Positions 1 to 7,325 of a DNA stretch of 48,938 nucleotides are shown here, piece by piece. The DNA is from Spirochaetales bacterium (GTDB taxonomy: Bacteria > Spirochaetota > Spirochaetia > SZUA-6 > JAFGRV01), in the NCBI GenBank assembly GCA_016937215.1, contig JAFGWI010000202.1, positions 1-48,938 on the forward strand. The letters run 5' to 3'. How positions within the stretch are numbered: the first letter of the stretch is position 1; each line of letters begins with the position of its first letter. Under the pieces are notes generated by a model that had not been told where the DNA came from, did no database searches, and worked only from the letters and a program-made list of their open reading frames with translations. The position numbers and the translations under genes are program-made.

Positions 1-164
1 AGGATGAGAGTGATATATAAATAATGATTTATTCTTGAGAGGAAATCGCCTTAGGGTATTTGACACTTAAGGGTATGTGACCTTATTTAGTAAAAGAAAA
101 AGCCGCTTGCTGTACAGGTGCCCCGAATTCAAGAAAAATCAGAATTAGCTTAAATCATTTTCAA

Positions 165-192
165 TTGATAAGTTTATCATCTTGATTATTAT
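165..192 (+). promoter_or_regulatory. Putative sigma-70 promoter with palindrome in the spacer
   Basis: TTGATA at 165-170 and TATTAT at 187-192 are 16 bases apart and precede the first gene. A perfect 14-base palindrome, TGATAAGTTTATCA (166-179), overlaps the -35 box and spacer and could be an operator. Seen by eye only. The rest of the first 217 bases shows nothing else recognisable. Confidence 0.45.
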
Positions 193-217
193 GCTCTGAA
201 TCATTAAATTTGAAATT

Positions 218-1795
218 ATGCGATACCAGTATAAATTTGAAATTTTTCCAAAAATGCCTTTTCTTTTCTTGATTTTATTGGTTTTTCCTGCTTTTTTTCT
301 ATATGGCGGTGAAAATTCGATTCTTCGGAATATCCGGCTTATAGCCCTGCCTGAAATAAATGTATTAAAGGAAGGGAAAAACCTCCAGTCGGTTGATCAT
401 TTGATGGAAATGGCTTTTGTGCTTTCTGGAACTGAAAATGAATCAATCGAATACTATATTGATCGTTTTTTTGAAATTATCAGAGAATTCAAGGAAAGCC
501 AGGATGATTTGAGCGATTTAAAGAGAGTTGCTGAAAACATGTTGACTTATCTGCATGAGCATGTTTTTAAAAAATACAATGAAAAACAGACAAAACTGGA
601 CGTGCTTCTTGATACCGGGGTTTTTAACTGTGTTTCATCGGCTGTATTATATAGCATCGCATTATCCAGTTTTGGCATAGATGTGAGTGGTGTGAGAACA
701 ATTGATCATGCTTTTTGCACAGTTAAAATTGGCGATACAAAATATGATGTTGAGACCACCAATTTATACGGCTTTGATCCTGGCAGTAAAAAGGATTTTG
801 TTAATGAATTCGGTGATATCACTGGTTTTAATTATGTTCCACCGGGACATTATTCAAAACGTCAGAATATTGATAAACTTCAATTGATTTCTCTTATTTT
901 ACATAATCGTATCACTGATTTATATGAGAGAAATCAGTATTTTGATGCTCTGGGTTTGGCTGTTGATCTTTATTATTTGCTCGAAGATGATGAGTCCCAT
1001 GAAACTTTTATTGGTGCTATTCAGAACATTGGCGCCTACATCAATAATACCGGCTTATACACAGAAGGTCTTGAATGTTTTGATGCGATTGTTAAACAAT
1101 ATCCTGATGATATTAAAATAGTTAAGGTTTATCAATCTCTGTATCATAATTATATTGTTAAATTAATAGACGGAAAGTCCTATGACAAAGCACTTATGAC
1201 ATGTGAACAAGCCTTTTCCAGATTGATTTTGACAGAAACTGATTATCGCGATTTTATCGTGATTATTTTTACTAATCAGGCTAATGAAATAGCCAGAACA
1301 TCCTATCCCCAGGCCCTTGCTTTTCTGGAACAGGCATTTGAAAAAATCGGTGCTGATAAAAGGCTTGTTTCAGCCCAGGTTAGTTATTTTAATAATCACA
1401 TTGTTGATTTATTAAAGCAAAAGAAAATTGAGCAGGCCGATGAATTGGTTGAAGGTTCCTATAAAAGCAGTTTTCTTAATAAAATTGATTACAATAAATT
1501 TAAGGGCTATGTTGTTCTGGAGCAAGGTTCAGCCATCGCTTTAGAGCAAGGCTATCTTCAGGCTGCCCGTTTTCTTGAATCAGCTTTAAAATCAATTGGT
1601 CCCAATTCCAATATTTCCCAAAACATTTCGATTTATTTACGAAATTATGAAGTGACCATCCATAACCAGGCTATTGGTCTTTATCAAGAAGATAAAATTC
1701 AGGAAGCTGTAACACTTCTTGAACAAGCCTTGGTTGAATACCCTGACAGTAAACAGCTGCGAAAGGATTTGGAAAAAATTCGACCTTATTTATAA
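218..1795 (+). CDS. Secreted transglutaminase-like domain plus TPR protein
   Basis: A 525-residue exported protein of unknown substrate. A hydrophobic signal segment lies at residues 13-30, so the true start may be the ATG at 254 (residue 13); neither start has a clear Shine-Dalgarno site. Residues about 125-185 look like a transglutaminase/papain-like core: Cys138 in GVFNCVSSAVLY, His164 in DHAF and Asp177 in TKYDVET are spaced as a Cys-His-Asp triad. The remaining 300 residues are helical and TPR-like, with the last repeat (EDKIQEAVTLLEQALVEYP) the clearest. Transglutaminase-like folds act as cysteine peptidases or amide-modifying enzymes; which applies here is unknown. The gene stands alone behind its own promoter and is followed by a hairpin. 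I am confident it is coding and fairly confident of the domain. Confidence 0.85.
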   Translation: MRYQYKFEIFPKMPFLFLILLVFPAFFLYGGENSILRNIRLIALPEINVLKEGKNLQSVDHLMEMAFVLSGTENESIEYYIDRFFEIIREFKESQDDLSDLKRVAENMLTYLHEHVFKKYNEKQTKLDVLLDTGVFNCVSSAVLYSIALSSFGIDVSGVRTIDHAFCTVKIGDTKYDVETTNLYGFDPGSKKDFVNEFGDITGFNYVPPGHYSKRQNIDKLQLISLILHNRITDLYERNQYFDALGLAVDLYYLLEDDESHETFIGAIQNIGAYINNTGLYTEGLECFDAIVKQYPDDIKIVKVYQSLYHNYIVKLIDGKSYDKALMTCEQAFSRLILTETDYRDFIVIIFTNQANEIARTSYPQALAFLEQAFEKIGADKRLVSAQVSYFNNHIVDLLKQKKIEQADELVEGSYKSSFLNKIDYNKFKGYVVLEQGSAIALEQGYLQAARFLESALKSIGPNSNISQNISIYLRNYEVTIHNQAIGLYQEDKIQEAVTLLEQALVEYPDSKQLRKDLEKIRPYL

Positions 1796-1802
1796 AATTG
1801 TT

Positions 1803-1822
1803 TGATTCTCTTTCGAGAATCA
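1803..1822 (+). terminator. Hairpin after the first gene
   Basis: TGATTCTC (1803-1810) and GAGAATCA (1815-1822) form a perfect 8-bp stem with a TTTC loop, 8 bases after the stop codon. No T-tract follows, so intrinsic termination is uncertain; it may instead protect the 3' end. Confidence 0.4.
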
Positions 1823-1868
1823 CGGGTACTCATCAGGGCAATCGCATTATAATTTTTATAGTTGTTTT

Positions 1869-2154
1869 GTCACTCTGGGCTAGCACCCGTCGTCATTCTG
1901 AGCTGCCACCCGCCCTCATTCTAAGCTGTTACCCGCCGTCATTCTGAGCAAAGCGAAGAATCTCATTTGGCATAGACCGATTGTATTCACAAACAAAAGC
2001 CCCAAACCAGGCGAGATTCTTTTAGGACGCATGGATATAGTGAATGCCAATGAGCATTCACGCCAAATAGTGAATGCCAATGAGCATTCACGTCACCGAG
2101 CAGTAAACGCGGAGCGTTGAGACCAGGCTCCCTATCGTTCCTTCTCAGAATGAC
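1869..2154. repeat. Intergenic repeat cluster: 23-bp tandem units, 26-bp direct repeats, inverted ends
   Basis: This fills most of the 515-base gap before the next gene. Four imperfect units beginning GTCATTCTGAGC start at 1869, 1892, 1915 and 1938, exactly 23 bases apart; the last runs into AAAGCGAAGAATCTC. The inverted end CTCAGAATGAC lies at 2144-2154. Inside are two identical 26-base copies (2037-2062 and 2067-2092), each a hairpin of GTGAATGC and GCATTCAC around a CAAT(G)-type loop. Related GTCATTCTGAG/AAGAATC copies occur near 29440-29575, 46233-46263 and 48902. A 60-codon minus-strand frame here is repeat sequence, not a gene. Confidence 0.8.
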
Positions 2155-2310
2155 AAATGGTTGAAACATAATTCTTTTAATTTGATTACCCTGGGGTACT
2201 CATTTATCATTCTTGACTTAGATCCTTATTCTGTATAAGCTGTTACCTTCTAAATACAGATATTTTATTGAAATCATCCATTTTGATAGGATGAAAAGGT
2301 GAGGTCATTT

Positions 2311-2712
2311 ATGGGAGAACCAGTACTGGTAGCACTGTTATTTGCTGACAGGGTTATTGAAGAGGTAAATCGAAAAAAAGGAATTATTGGAACATTTAAT
2401 CGGTTTTATACCAAGAATTTTCCCGTACAATTTCCTCCATGGTATATTTACGCAGCTGTTACCAATTTAACCGGTGAATTTGATTTCTCACTGAATCTGG
2501 TTTATGATCAAGCCCAGCAGGTAATTGTTCCCATTAGTGGTAAATTCAAAGTGGACAATAGCCGCAGTGTGGTTGAACTGGCTTTCCCTATTTTTAAAGC
2601 GGTTTTTCCCGCTGAGGGGCTTTATACCTTGACTTTTAACGTAGATGGCATGCAGGTGGGCTCTCGTATATTAGAATTGATGAAAAGCAATCAGGAGCCG
2701 ATGCAGGCATAA
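2311..2712 (+). CDS. DUF6941-like conserved protein
   Basis: A 133-residue cytosolic protein. The ATG at 2311 is preferred because AAAAGGTGAG sits just upstream; the GTG at 2299 would lie within that ribosome-binding site. The opening PVLVALLFADRVIEEVNRKKG, then GTFNRFYTKNFPVQFPP, then beta-rich sequence resembles the DUF6941 family of small beta-sandwich proteins of unknown function (VALLCDAA..GKLNILGAFD..FP pattern). No signal peptide or catalytic motif is seen. It ends one base before yggS begins, so the two are probably cotranscribed. Family call from memory, moderate confidence; no function is claimed. Confidence 0.75.
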   Translation: MGEPVLVALLFADRVIEEVNRKKGIIGTFNRFYTKNFPVQFPPWYIYAAVTNLTGEFDFSLNLVYDQAQQVIVPISGKFKVDNSRSVVELAFPIFKAVFPAEGLYTLTFNVDGMQVGSRILELMKSNQEPMQA

Positions 2713-2713
2713 C

Positions 2714-3418
2714 ATGTTAAGCTCAGCTGATTTTCAACACAGAATGGCAATAATCTCTGATCAAATTCAGGAAGCCTGTGATAAGGCTGGTAGGAAAAAA
2801 GAATCGGTAAAAACCATGGTTGTCACTAAAAATCATGGTTTTGAGGTCACGAAAATGGCCTACGAACATGGTTTTCGGCTGTTTGGAGAAAATCGCATTC
2901 AGGAAACCCAGGAAAAATACGCTCAGAACCATGGACTTAGTCTGGAATTGCATATGATAGGACATTTGCAGAGCAACAAAGCTAAAATTGCCTGTGAACT
3001 TTGCTCCTGCATTCAAAGCATTGACAAGATAAAAACATTGCTCGAAGTCCAGAAACAAGCTAAAAATCTTGATAAAGTTCAGGATGTCATGTTTCAGATT
3101 AATACCTCTTTAGAGGATTCCAAATCAGGCGTGAGAGATATTAATGAACTTTGGCCATTGATCGATCAGGCCTGTCATTGCCCGAATATAAAAGTGATTG
3201 GCTTAATGACAATCGGTCCCTTTGACGCGCCTGAAAAAAAAATCCGGCGTTGTTTTAGTGATTTACGTGAGCTTGGTAATAGGATTATCTCCAGGTATCC
3301 TGGTATAAATTTGAAGGACTTGTCCATGGGCATGTCAGATGATTTTCATTTGGCCATAGCTGAAGGGGCTACTTTGTTAAGATTAGGCCGTATTTTATTG
3401 GGAGAGCGCTATGCTTAA
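2714..3418 (+). CDS. yggS: YggS/PROSC-type pyridoxal-phosphate homeostasis protein
   Basis: A 234-residue single-domain PLP-binding protein of the alanine-racemase-like TIM-barrel fold. Lys39 in MVVTKNHG matches the PLP Schiff-base lysine. FGENRIQETQEKY, HMIGHLQSNKAK, SIDKIKTLLEV, QINTSLEDSKSGV, IGLMTIGPFD and LSMGMSDDFHLAIAEGATLLRLGRILLG follow the family order. Members buffer free PLP and influence amino-acid metabolism; they are not racemases. Length is normal. It sits one base after the DUF6941-like gene and overlaps the next gene by 8 bases, consistent with translational coupling. High confidence. Confidence 0.95.
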   Translation: MLSSADFQHRMAIISDQIQEACDKAGRKKESVKTMVVTKNHGFEVTKMAYEHGFRLFGENRIQETQEKYAQNHGLSLELHMIGHLQSNKAKIACELCSCIQSIDKIKTLLEVQKQAKNLDKVQDVMFQINTSLEDSKSGVRDINELWPLIDQACHCPNIKVIGLMTIGPFDAPEKKIRRCFSDLRELGNRIISRYPGINLKDLSMGMSDDFHLAIAEGATLLRLGRILLGERYA

Positions 3419-3779
3419 AAAAGCATTCCTAATAATTACATTACTTATCATGTTTGTACTGCCAGTATTCTCTCAAAACCAATCACAAATTATATCCGAA
3501 GAATATCAGGATGATGAATTTCCCCAAATTATCAAGGATTTGAGGCGTTTTGAGATTATTTTTTTTGGGTCCCTTCCTGTGTCTTTTTTTCTGGCCCTGG
3601 AAGGTTATGATGTTTATCGTTTTTGTTATAATAATTTTAACGAGGCTTATAAACCATGGCCCCTCCATGATACGAACTGGGTTCCCTATTCCAGCGAAGA
3701 TAGTTTTAGAAGTGTTCTTATCGCATTATCCATATCCTTTATTTTCGCGAGTGCTGACTATATATTAGGCAAATTATAA
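3411..3779 (+). CDS. Small secreted or membrane protein, unknown
   Basis: A 122-residue protein I do not recognise. Residues 1-21 form a signal peptide or anchor (positive MLKKAF, hydrophobic core, VFSQ cleavage-like site). Two further hydrophobic stretches at about 48-63 and 101-116 suggest an integral membrane protein. Its ATG overlaps the last 8 bases of yggS and a pseudouridine synthase follows 17 bases later, so it belongs to this small operon. No catalytic motif is visible. Confidence 0.75.
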   Translation: MLKKAFLIITLLIMFVLPVFSQNQSQIISEEYQDDEFPQIIKDLRRFEIIFFGSLPVSFFLALEGYDVYRFCYNNFNEAYKPWPLHDTNWVPYSSEDSFRSVLIALSISFIFASADYILGKL

Positions 3780-3796
3780 AAACAGGCAGAGTAATA

Positions 3797-4726
3797 ATGA
3801 AAACCACAACAATCATAGTAACAGAAGATGATCCTCAAAATTTACGTGTTGATAAATTTCTTTCCGATATCAAAGCTCTGTTGCCTCGAAATCAGTTAAA
3901 AAACCGTCTTTTATCATTAAAAATAAATGGTAAGGAGGCCAAATTTTCAAGGAAAGTCTCTAGCGGTGATTCGATTGTCATTGAATTGGCTGCTCCCCCT
4001 GAATTAAAGGTGCTTGCTGAACCCATGGATCTGGATATTATTTATGAAGATGAAAATGTTATTGTCATAAATAAACCCCAGGGCTTGACCGTGCATCCTG
4101 GGGCCGGGATTTGTCAGGGGACATTACTGAATGGTCTCTTGTATCATGTAAAGGAGTTGAGCCAGGAATTTACCGATGATGCTATTCGGCCAGGCATTGT
4201 CCATCGTCTTGATAAAGACACCTCTGGTGTGATCATCGCGGCCAAAAATATGAATGCCCTGGAATTTTTATCCAATCAGTTTCGAAAACGATTCGCGAAG
4301 AAAACCTATTATGCTATTTGCAAGGGGATTCCTCAAAACCATGAAGGTGAAATTGATCTTCGTTTGATTCGTGACCCCAACCAGAGAAAGCGCTATACCT
4401 GGACTTTTGCCGAGACAAAGGGAAAAAGTTCCAAAACTGTTTTCCGGGTGTTAAAACAAATAGGCGATTATTCATTACTGGCCCTGAGCCCACGAACAGG
4501 GCGGACCCATCAATTAAGGGTTCATATGAAATACCAGCATACACCTATTGTCGGTGATTCCATTTATTCCCGCCAGGATAAAATCGATCCCCATGCCACA
4601 TTAAAGCTTCATGCACTCCGCCTCTTGATTAAATTACCAGGGAAAACAGGGCTGCAAAAATTCGAAGCCCCATTGCCACAGAGTTTTCTGGATTATCTTG
4701 AAAAAATTGAAAGCCTGTATTCCTAG
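3797..4726 (+). CDS. rluD: RluD-family 23S rRNA pseudouridine synthase
   Basis: A 309-residue enzyme that isomerises uridines in rRNA. An N-terminal S4-like RNA-binding segment (residues about 12-65, LRVDKFLSD..LLPRNQLKNRL..LKINGKEAK) precedes the catalytic domain. The signature HRLDKDTSG spans residues 136-144, with catalytic Asp139. VINKPQGLTVHPG, KTYYAICKG and SPRTGRTHQLRVHMKY are the other RluA/RluD-class motifs. The pseudouridine positions cannot be assigned from sequence; RluC and RluD types are similar. Likely cotranscribed with the preceding small membrane gene. Overlapping frames at 4698-5064 are not real. Confidence 0.92.
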   Translation: MKTTTIIVTEDDPQNLRVDKFLSDIKALLPRNQLKNRLLSLKINGKEAKFSRKVSSGDSIVIELAAPPELKVLAEPMDLDIIYEDENVIVINKPQGLTVHPGAGICQGTLLNGLLYHVKELSQEFTDDAIRPGIVHRLDKDTSGVIIAAKNMNALEFLSNQFRKRFAKKTYYAICKGIPQNHEGEIDLRLIRDPNQRKRYTWTFAETKGKSSKTVFRVLKQIGDYSLLALSPRTGRTHQLRVHMKYQHTPIVGDSIYSRQDKIDPHATLKLHALRLLIKLPGKTGLQKFEAPLPQSFLDYLEKIESLYS

Positions 4727-4871
4727 GATTCTCATTGTTTTTTTATATAATGAACATTTCTCCCCATGGCTTCACTTTAACAGGCTAGACATTGTAAACC
4801 CCAGGCCTTTACTTTCAATGATTTATGGTATAGGTCTTAATGTGGCTTTATTTTTTGATCGTTCTTTTGAG

Positions 4872-5432
4872 TTATTGCAAATGTGGATTCAGCTTTTTCT
4901 CAATAGAGAGTTTGGAAGGCGGCCCGTGGCCGGGAAAAATAAGGAAATTTTCATCAAAAATCAGTAATTTTTCTTTTAATGAAGATACTGTAAGGGCCTT
5001 TGAAAAATCATCGGGCGCCGAGCCAATGCTTCCGGCCAAAAGGGCGTCACCTGTGAATAAGTAATTGTTAAGTCGATAGCAAATGGAATCTCCTGTATGG
5101 CCGGGCGTTTCCAATACCTCGAATTCATAATCACCGCATTTGATTTTATTAAAATCCCTGACTTTATTGGATTTGAAACCCAGAACCTCCTGCCGGTAGC
5201 TGTAGATTTCAGGTTGGTAGATTTTCATGATAGTTTTCAGACCACTTGTGCAAGCCTCATGAGAGTGGGTGATTAAAACACAACTAATGGAAAGATGATT
5301 ATTTTCCACAACTTCCAGCAGTTTGGTGTCAAAAATGCCGGGATCAATGACAACGGCTTCACCGCCTTTTTCCGGACCGATGAGGTACACATTATTCAGA
5401 CCGATAGAACTTAGCTGGGAATAAAAAATCAT
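4872..5432 (-). CDS. Metallo-beta-lactamase-fold hydrolase with altered second metal site
   Basis: A 186-residue glyoxalase-II-like hydrolase. The usual motif is T-H-x-H-x-D-H; here it reads THSHEAC, so His56 and His58 remain but the Asp and His of metal site 2 are Ala60 and Cys61. The other ligands are present: His112 (ETPGHTGDS), Asp129 (FTGDALLAG) and His169 (FPGHGPPS). It may use one metal ion or an unusual second site; the substrate is unknown. The ATG overlaps the TGA of the upstream pentapeptide-repeat gene by 4 bases (ATGA), so the two are translationally coupled. Coding is certain, function general. Confidence 0.88.
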   Translation of the reverse strand: MIFYSQLSSIGLNNVYLIGPEKGGEAVVIDPGIFDTKLLEVVENNHLSISCVLITHSHEACTSGLKTIMKIYQPEIYSYRQEVLGFKSNKVRDFNKIKCGDYEFEVLETPGHTGDSICYRLNNYLFTGDALLAGSIGSAPDDFSKALTVSSLKEKLLIFDENFLIFPGHGPPSKLSIEKKLNPHLQ

Positions 5433-6028
5433 TTGCTTTCTATCACTCCTTCAAAATAGGCTTCTTCTACATTGGAATATTTGAATTGGGTGTTCTTAAG
5501 CTCAGAATTGGAAAAATGGGTTCGCTTAAGATTGCAATCCACAAACTGCAGGTCCTCCAGTTTTGAATTAATGAAACGTGTGGCGTACAAATCACAGTCA
5601 TTAAAACTGGTATTAACGCAATGGGTTCCCAAAAAATTACAAATGGTAATTTCCGAGGAGTTAAATGAAGAATCGATGATTTTTGAACCAGCGTACACAG
5701 CGTTTCTTAAATTCGTGTTTTCAAGGTTGCATTTTCTGAATTGTGAAAAATCAAAATAGGAATAGATAATCGTACAACCCGAAAAATCCACATTTTCAAA
5801 GTAAGAACTGGCAAAATTGCAACCCCAAATTTCTTTATTCGATAAATCCATATCTTTCAGCCTGATTCGTGAAAGACTCAACCCCATGAGCTTGGTGTTC
5901 TCACTCAGGTACTTTTCTATTTGTTTTTGAAGCTCTTCGGCGTTTTCGGAGTGTTCAAAACAGGTTAAGCGATTAAAAACCCTGAGCCTGGAGCATTCTT
6001 CATGATTGCAGACTTGAACATCAAACAT
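5429..6028 (-). CDS. Pentapeptide-repeat protein with Cys/His-rich N-terminus
   Basis: A 199-residue protein. Residues about 50-195 are built of pentapeptide-like repeats (A/C/S-x-F/L-x-x), for example CNFASSYFENVDFSGC and CNLENTNLRNAVYAGS, which fold into a right-handed square beta-helix. The first 27 residues carry Cys8, His9, Cys13, Cys23 and His26, possibly a small metal-binding knuckle. Some pentapeptide proteins mimic DNA and protect gyrase, but nothing here shows that. It is the first gene of a two-gene operon with the MBL hydrolase. The ATG lies 6 bases after a TAGAAT box and has no Shine-Dalgarno site, so the mRNA is probably leaderless. Confidence 0.85.
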   Translation of the reverse strand: MFDVQVCNHEECSRLRVFNRLTCFEHSENAEELQKQIEKYLSENTKLMGLSLSRIRLKDMDLSNKEIWGCNFASSYFENVDFSGCTIIYSYFDFSQFRKCNLENTNLRNAVYAGSKIIDSSFNSSEITICNFLGTHCVNTSFNDCDLYATRFINSKLEDLQFVDCNLKRTHFSNSELKNTQFKYSNVEEAYFEGVIESK

Positions 6029-6034
6029 GTTTAG

Positions 6035-6063
6035 ATTCTAATGAATTTCGTGATTTTAAACAA
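6035..6063 (-). promoter_or_regulatory. Leaderless-type promoter of the pentapeptide/MBL operon
   Basis: On the minus strand TTGTTT (6063-6058), a 17-base spacer and TAGAAT (6040-6035) are followed by only 6 bases before the ATG at 6028. The transcription start should coincide with the start codon. Confidence 0.55.
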
Positions 6064-6116
6064 CCCGTAAGCTTGGCAATTTATATTTTCTTTATGAAAT
6101 TTTAAAGTAAGGATTC

Positions 6117-6165
6117 AGCAGGTTCATTGCTGTTATCCCAGCAATTCTCAGTTTGAGTACAAAAT
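6117..6165 (+). repeat. Dispersed repeat B, copy 1
   Basis: A block of about 50 bases with the pattern AGCAGGT, GCTGT, ATCCCAGCAATTC, TTTGAGTAC. The same block occurs inverted at 24666-24715 and direct at 29276-29330. Here it lies 67 bases upstream of repeat A copy 1. The gap between them shows no gene. Confidence 0.75.
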
Positions 6166-6232
6166 CTTGGGGCTTCCTGGACGGATAAATATTCCGGTTG
6201 GTTCCCCTGGAACACTTAGCTGTTTTTTATAT

Positions 6233-6402
6233 GCATTAAGGATTGGAGGCATGAGGAGCTTTTTTTCAAAAAAGCGACGAAAACATTCTTTTCGCGATTT
6301 ACGCGAAAAGAATGGTCGGAGCCGCGAGGCGGAGTGCCGCAAAGCCTGACCCCCTTATCCAATATCGCCTTCTGCTTTTTTTCGGATAAGGGGGGAATGC
6401 CC
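6233..6402 (+). repeat. Structured repeat A, copy 1
   Basis: Modular element occupying the 500-base gap between divergent genes. It opens GCATTAAGGATTGGAGGCATG, close to the shared start GCGTTAGGGATTGGAGCCATG. Stem 1 is GCTTTTTT/AAAAAAGC (6258-6275). Stem 2 is a perfect 13-bp pair, CATTCTTTTCGCG (6284-6296) with CGCGAAAAGAATG (6302-6314) and a 5-base loop. A conserved block ending GCCGCAAAGCC follows. Stem 3 is CCCCCTTATCC (6350-6360) with GGATAAGGGGG (6384-6394). The end AATGCCC matches AACGCCC of other copies. Small frames read through it on both strands are artefacts of the palindromes. Confidence 0.85.
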
Positions 6403-6528
6403 TTAAAAAAAGAATAGAAATGATAGGATGTCTATTCTTCCTTTCAGAACAATCCAAAAAGGGTGTTGAAGAATAATGATTTTCCGATTAAGCTTGGCCA
6501 TTAGCTTATGGAAAAGCAGGATAAAAGC

Positions 6529-7323
6529 ATGCTTAAAAATCGACCTATTGTTTTTTTTGATTCTGGGGTAGGGGGCTTACCCTATTTGAGACTGGCACAG
6601 GAGCGCTTGCCCTCGGAATCCTTTATTTATGTCTGTGACAGTAAAAATTTCCCCTATGGCACTAAGAGTGCTGAGGAGCTCTGTTCTCTGATTCTTATGA
6701 CCAATCAGCGGATAGTTGATTGTTTTAATCCAAAAGCTGTTGTTGTGGCTTGTAATACTGCCTCGGTTGTGGCTTTGGGGGCTTTAAGGGAAGCCTTTGA
6801 TATTCCCTTTATCGGGGTCGTGCCTGCTGTTAAGCCAGCGGTAGAAAAGGCCGGGGGGAAGCGTATAGCCGTGATCGCCACACAGCAGACCACTGAAAAC
6901 GATTACCTGCGAGCATTGATTCACGATTTTGCTCCTGAAAATCATGTTTTGACCATTGGTGCCAATTTCCTGGTGGACCTTGTGGAAAACCATTTGTTTT
7001 CATCCACTTCTGAGGAAAGGATAAAAAAGATGCAGCTTGTTATTGACCAGCTTAGGGCAGAGGAGATCGACACCATCGTTCTGGCTTGTACCCATTTTAT
7101 TCTTCTTGAGTCTGATTTCAGACAGGCTCTTGGGCCTTTGGTCAAAATAATCGATTCCAGGGATGGTGTGGTTCGTCAGTTGATTCGCGTTTTAGAGAAT
7201 CATTCCTTACTTGTGCTGAATAAAGATCCTGTGAAAGAGATGTGGCTTACTCTGGTTAAGGAGTCACATAAATACAAGCTCTTTGCTGAAAAATTCGACC
7301 TGGATTATCGCGGAGGTTTTTAA
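6529..7323 (+). CDS. murI: Glutamate racemase
   Basis: A 264-residue enzyme making D-glutamate for peptidoglycan from L-glutamate, without cofactor. FFDSGVGGLPYL near the N-terminus and the two catalytic cysteines, Cys75 in VACNTAS and Cys187 in LACTHF, are intact. FPYGTKSAEEL and FIGVVPAVKPA match the family. The ATG at 6529 is chosen because AGCAGGAT lies upstream and family members begin just before the FDSG motif; the ATG at 6508 would add 7 residues. rsgA starts 2 bases after the stop, so murI leads the murI-rsgA-mutS2 operon. High confidence. Confidence 0.94.
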   Translation: MLKNRPIVFFDSGVGGLPYLRLAQERLPSESFIYVCDSKNFPYGTKSAEELCSLILMTNQRIVDCFNPKAVVVACNTASVVALGALREAFDIPFIGVVPAVKPAVEKAGGKRIAVIATQQTTENDYLRALIHDFAPENHVLTIGANFLVDLVENHLFSSTSEERIKKMQLVIDQLRAEEIDTIVLACTHFILLESDFRQALGPLVKIIDSRDGVVRQLIRVLENHSLLVLNKDPVKEMWLTLVKESHKYKLFAEKFDLDYRGGF

Positions 7324-7325
7324 TA

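Noticed and set aside
1869-1960. 23-base periodic array as a CRISPR
   Set aside because: The units are contiguous with no spacers and no cas genes are near.
1987-2169. Minus-strand 60-codon frame
   Set aside because: It reads through two copies of the 26-base repeat (its translation repeats NAHWHSL), so it is repeat sequence.
4698-5064. Two plus-strand frames of 74-89 codons after the RluD gene
   Set aside because: They overlap the RluD-type and MBL genes, have no ribosome-binding site and do not resemble any protein.
6148-6349. Frames on both strands in the murI upstream gap
   Set aside because: They fall within repeat A copy 1 and have no start signal; palindromes give open frames on both strands.
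6594-6612. TGGCAC...TTGC as a sigma-54 promoter
   Set aside because: It is inside murI and the GG-GC spacing is wrong.
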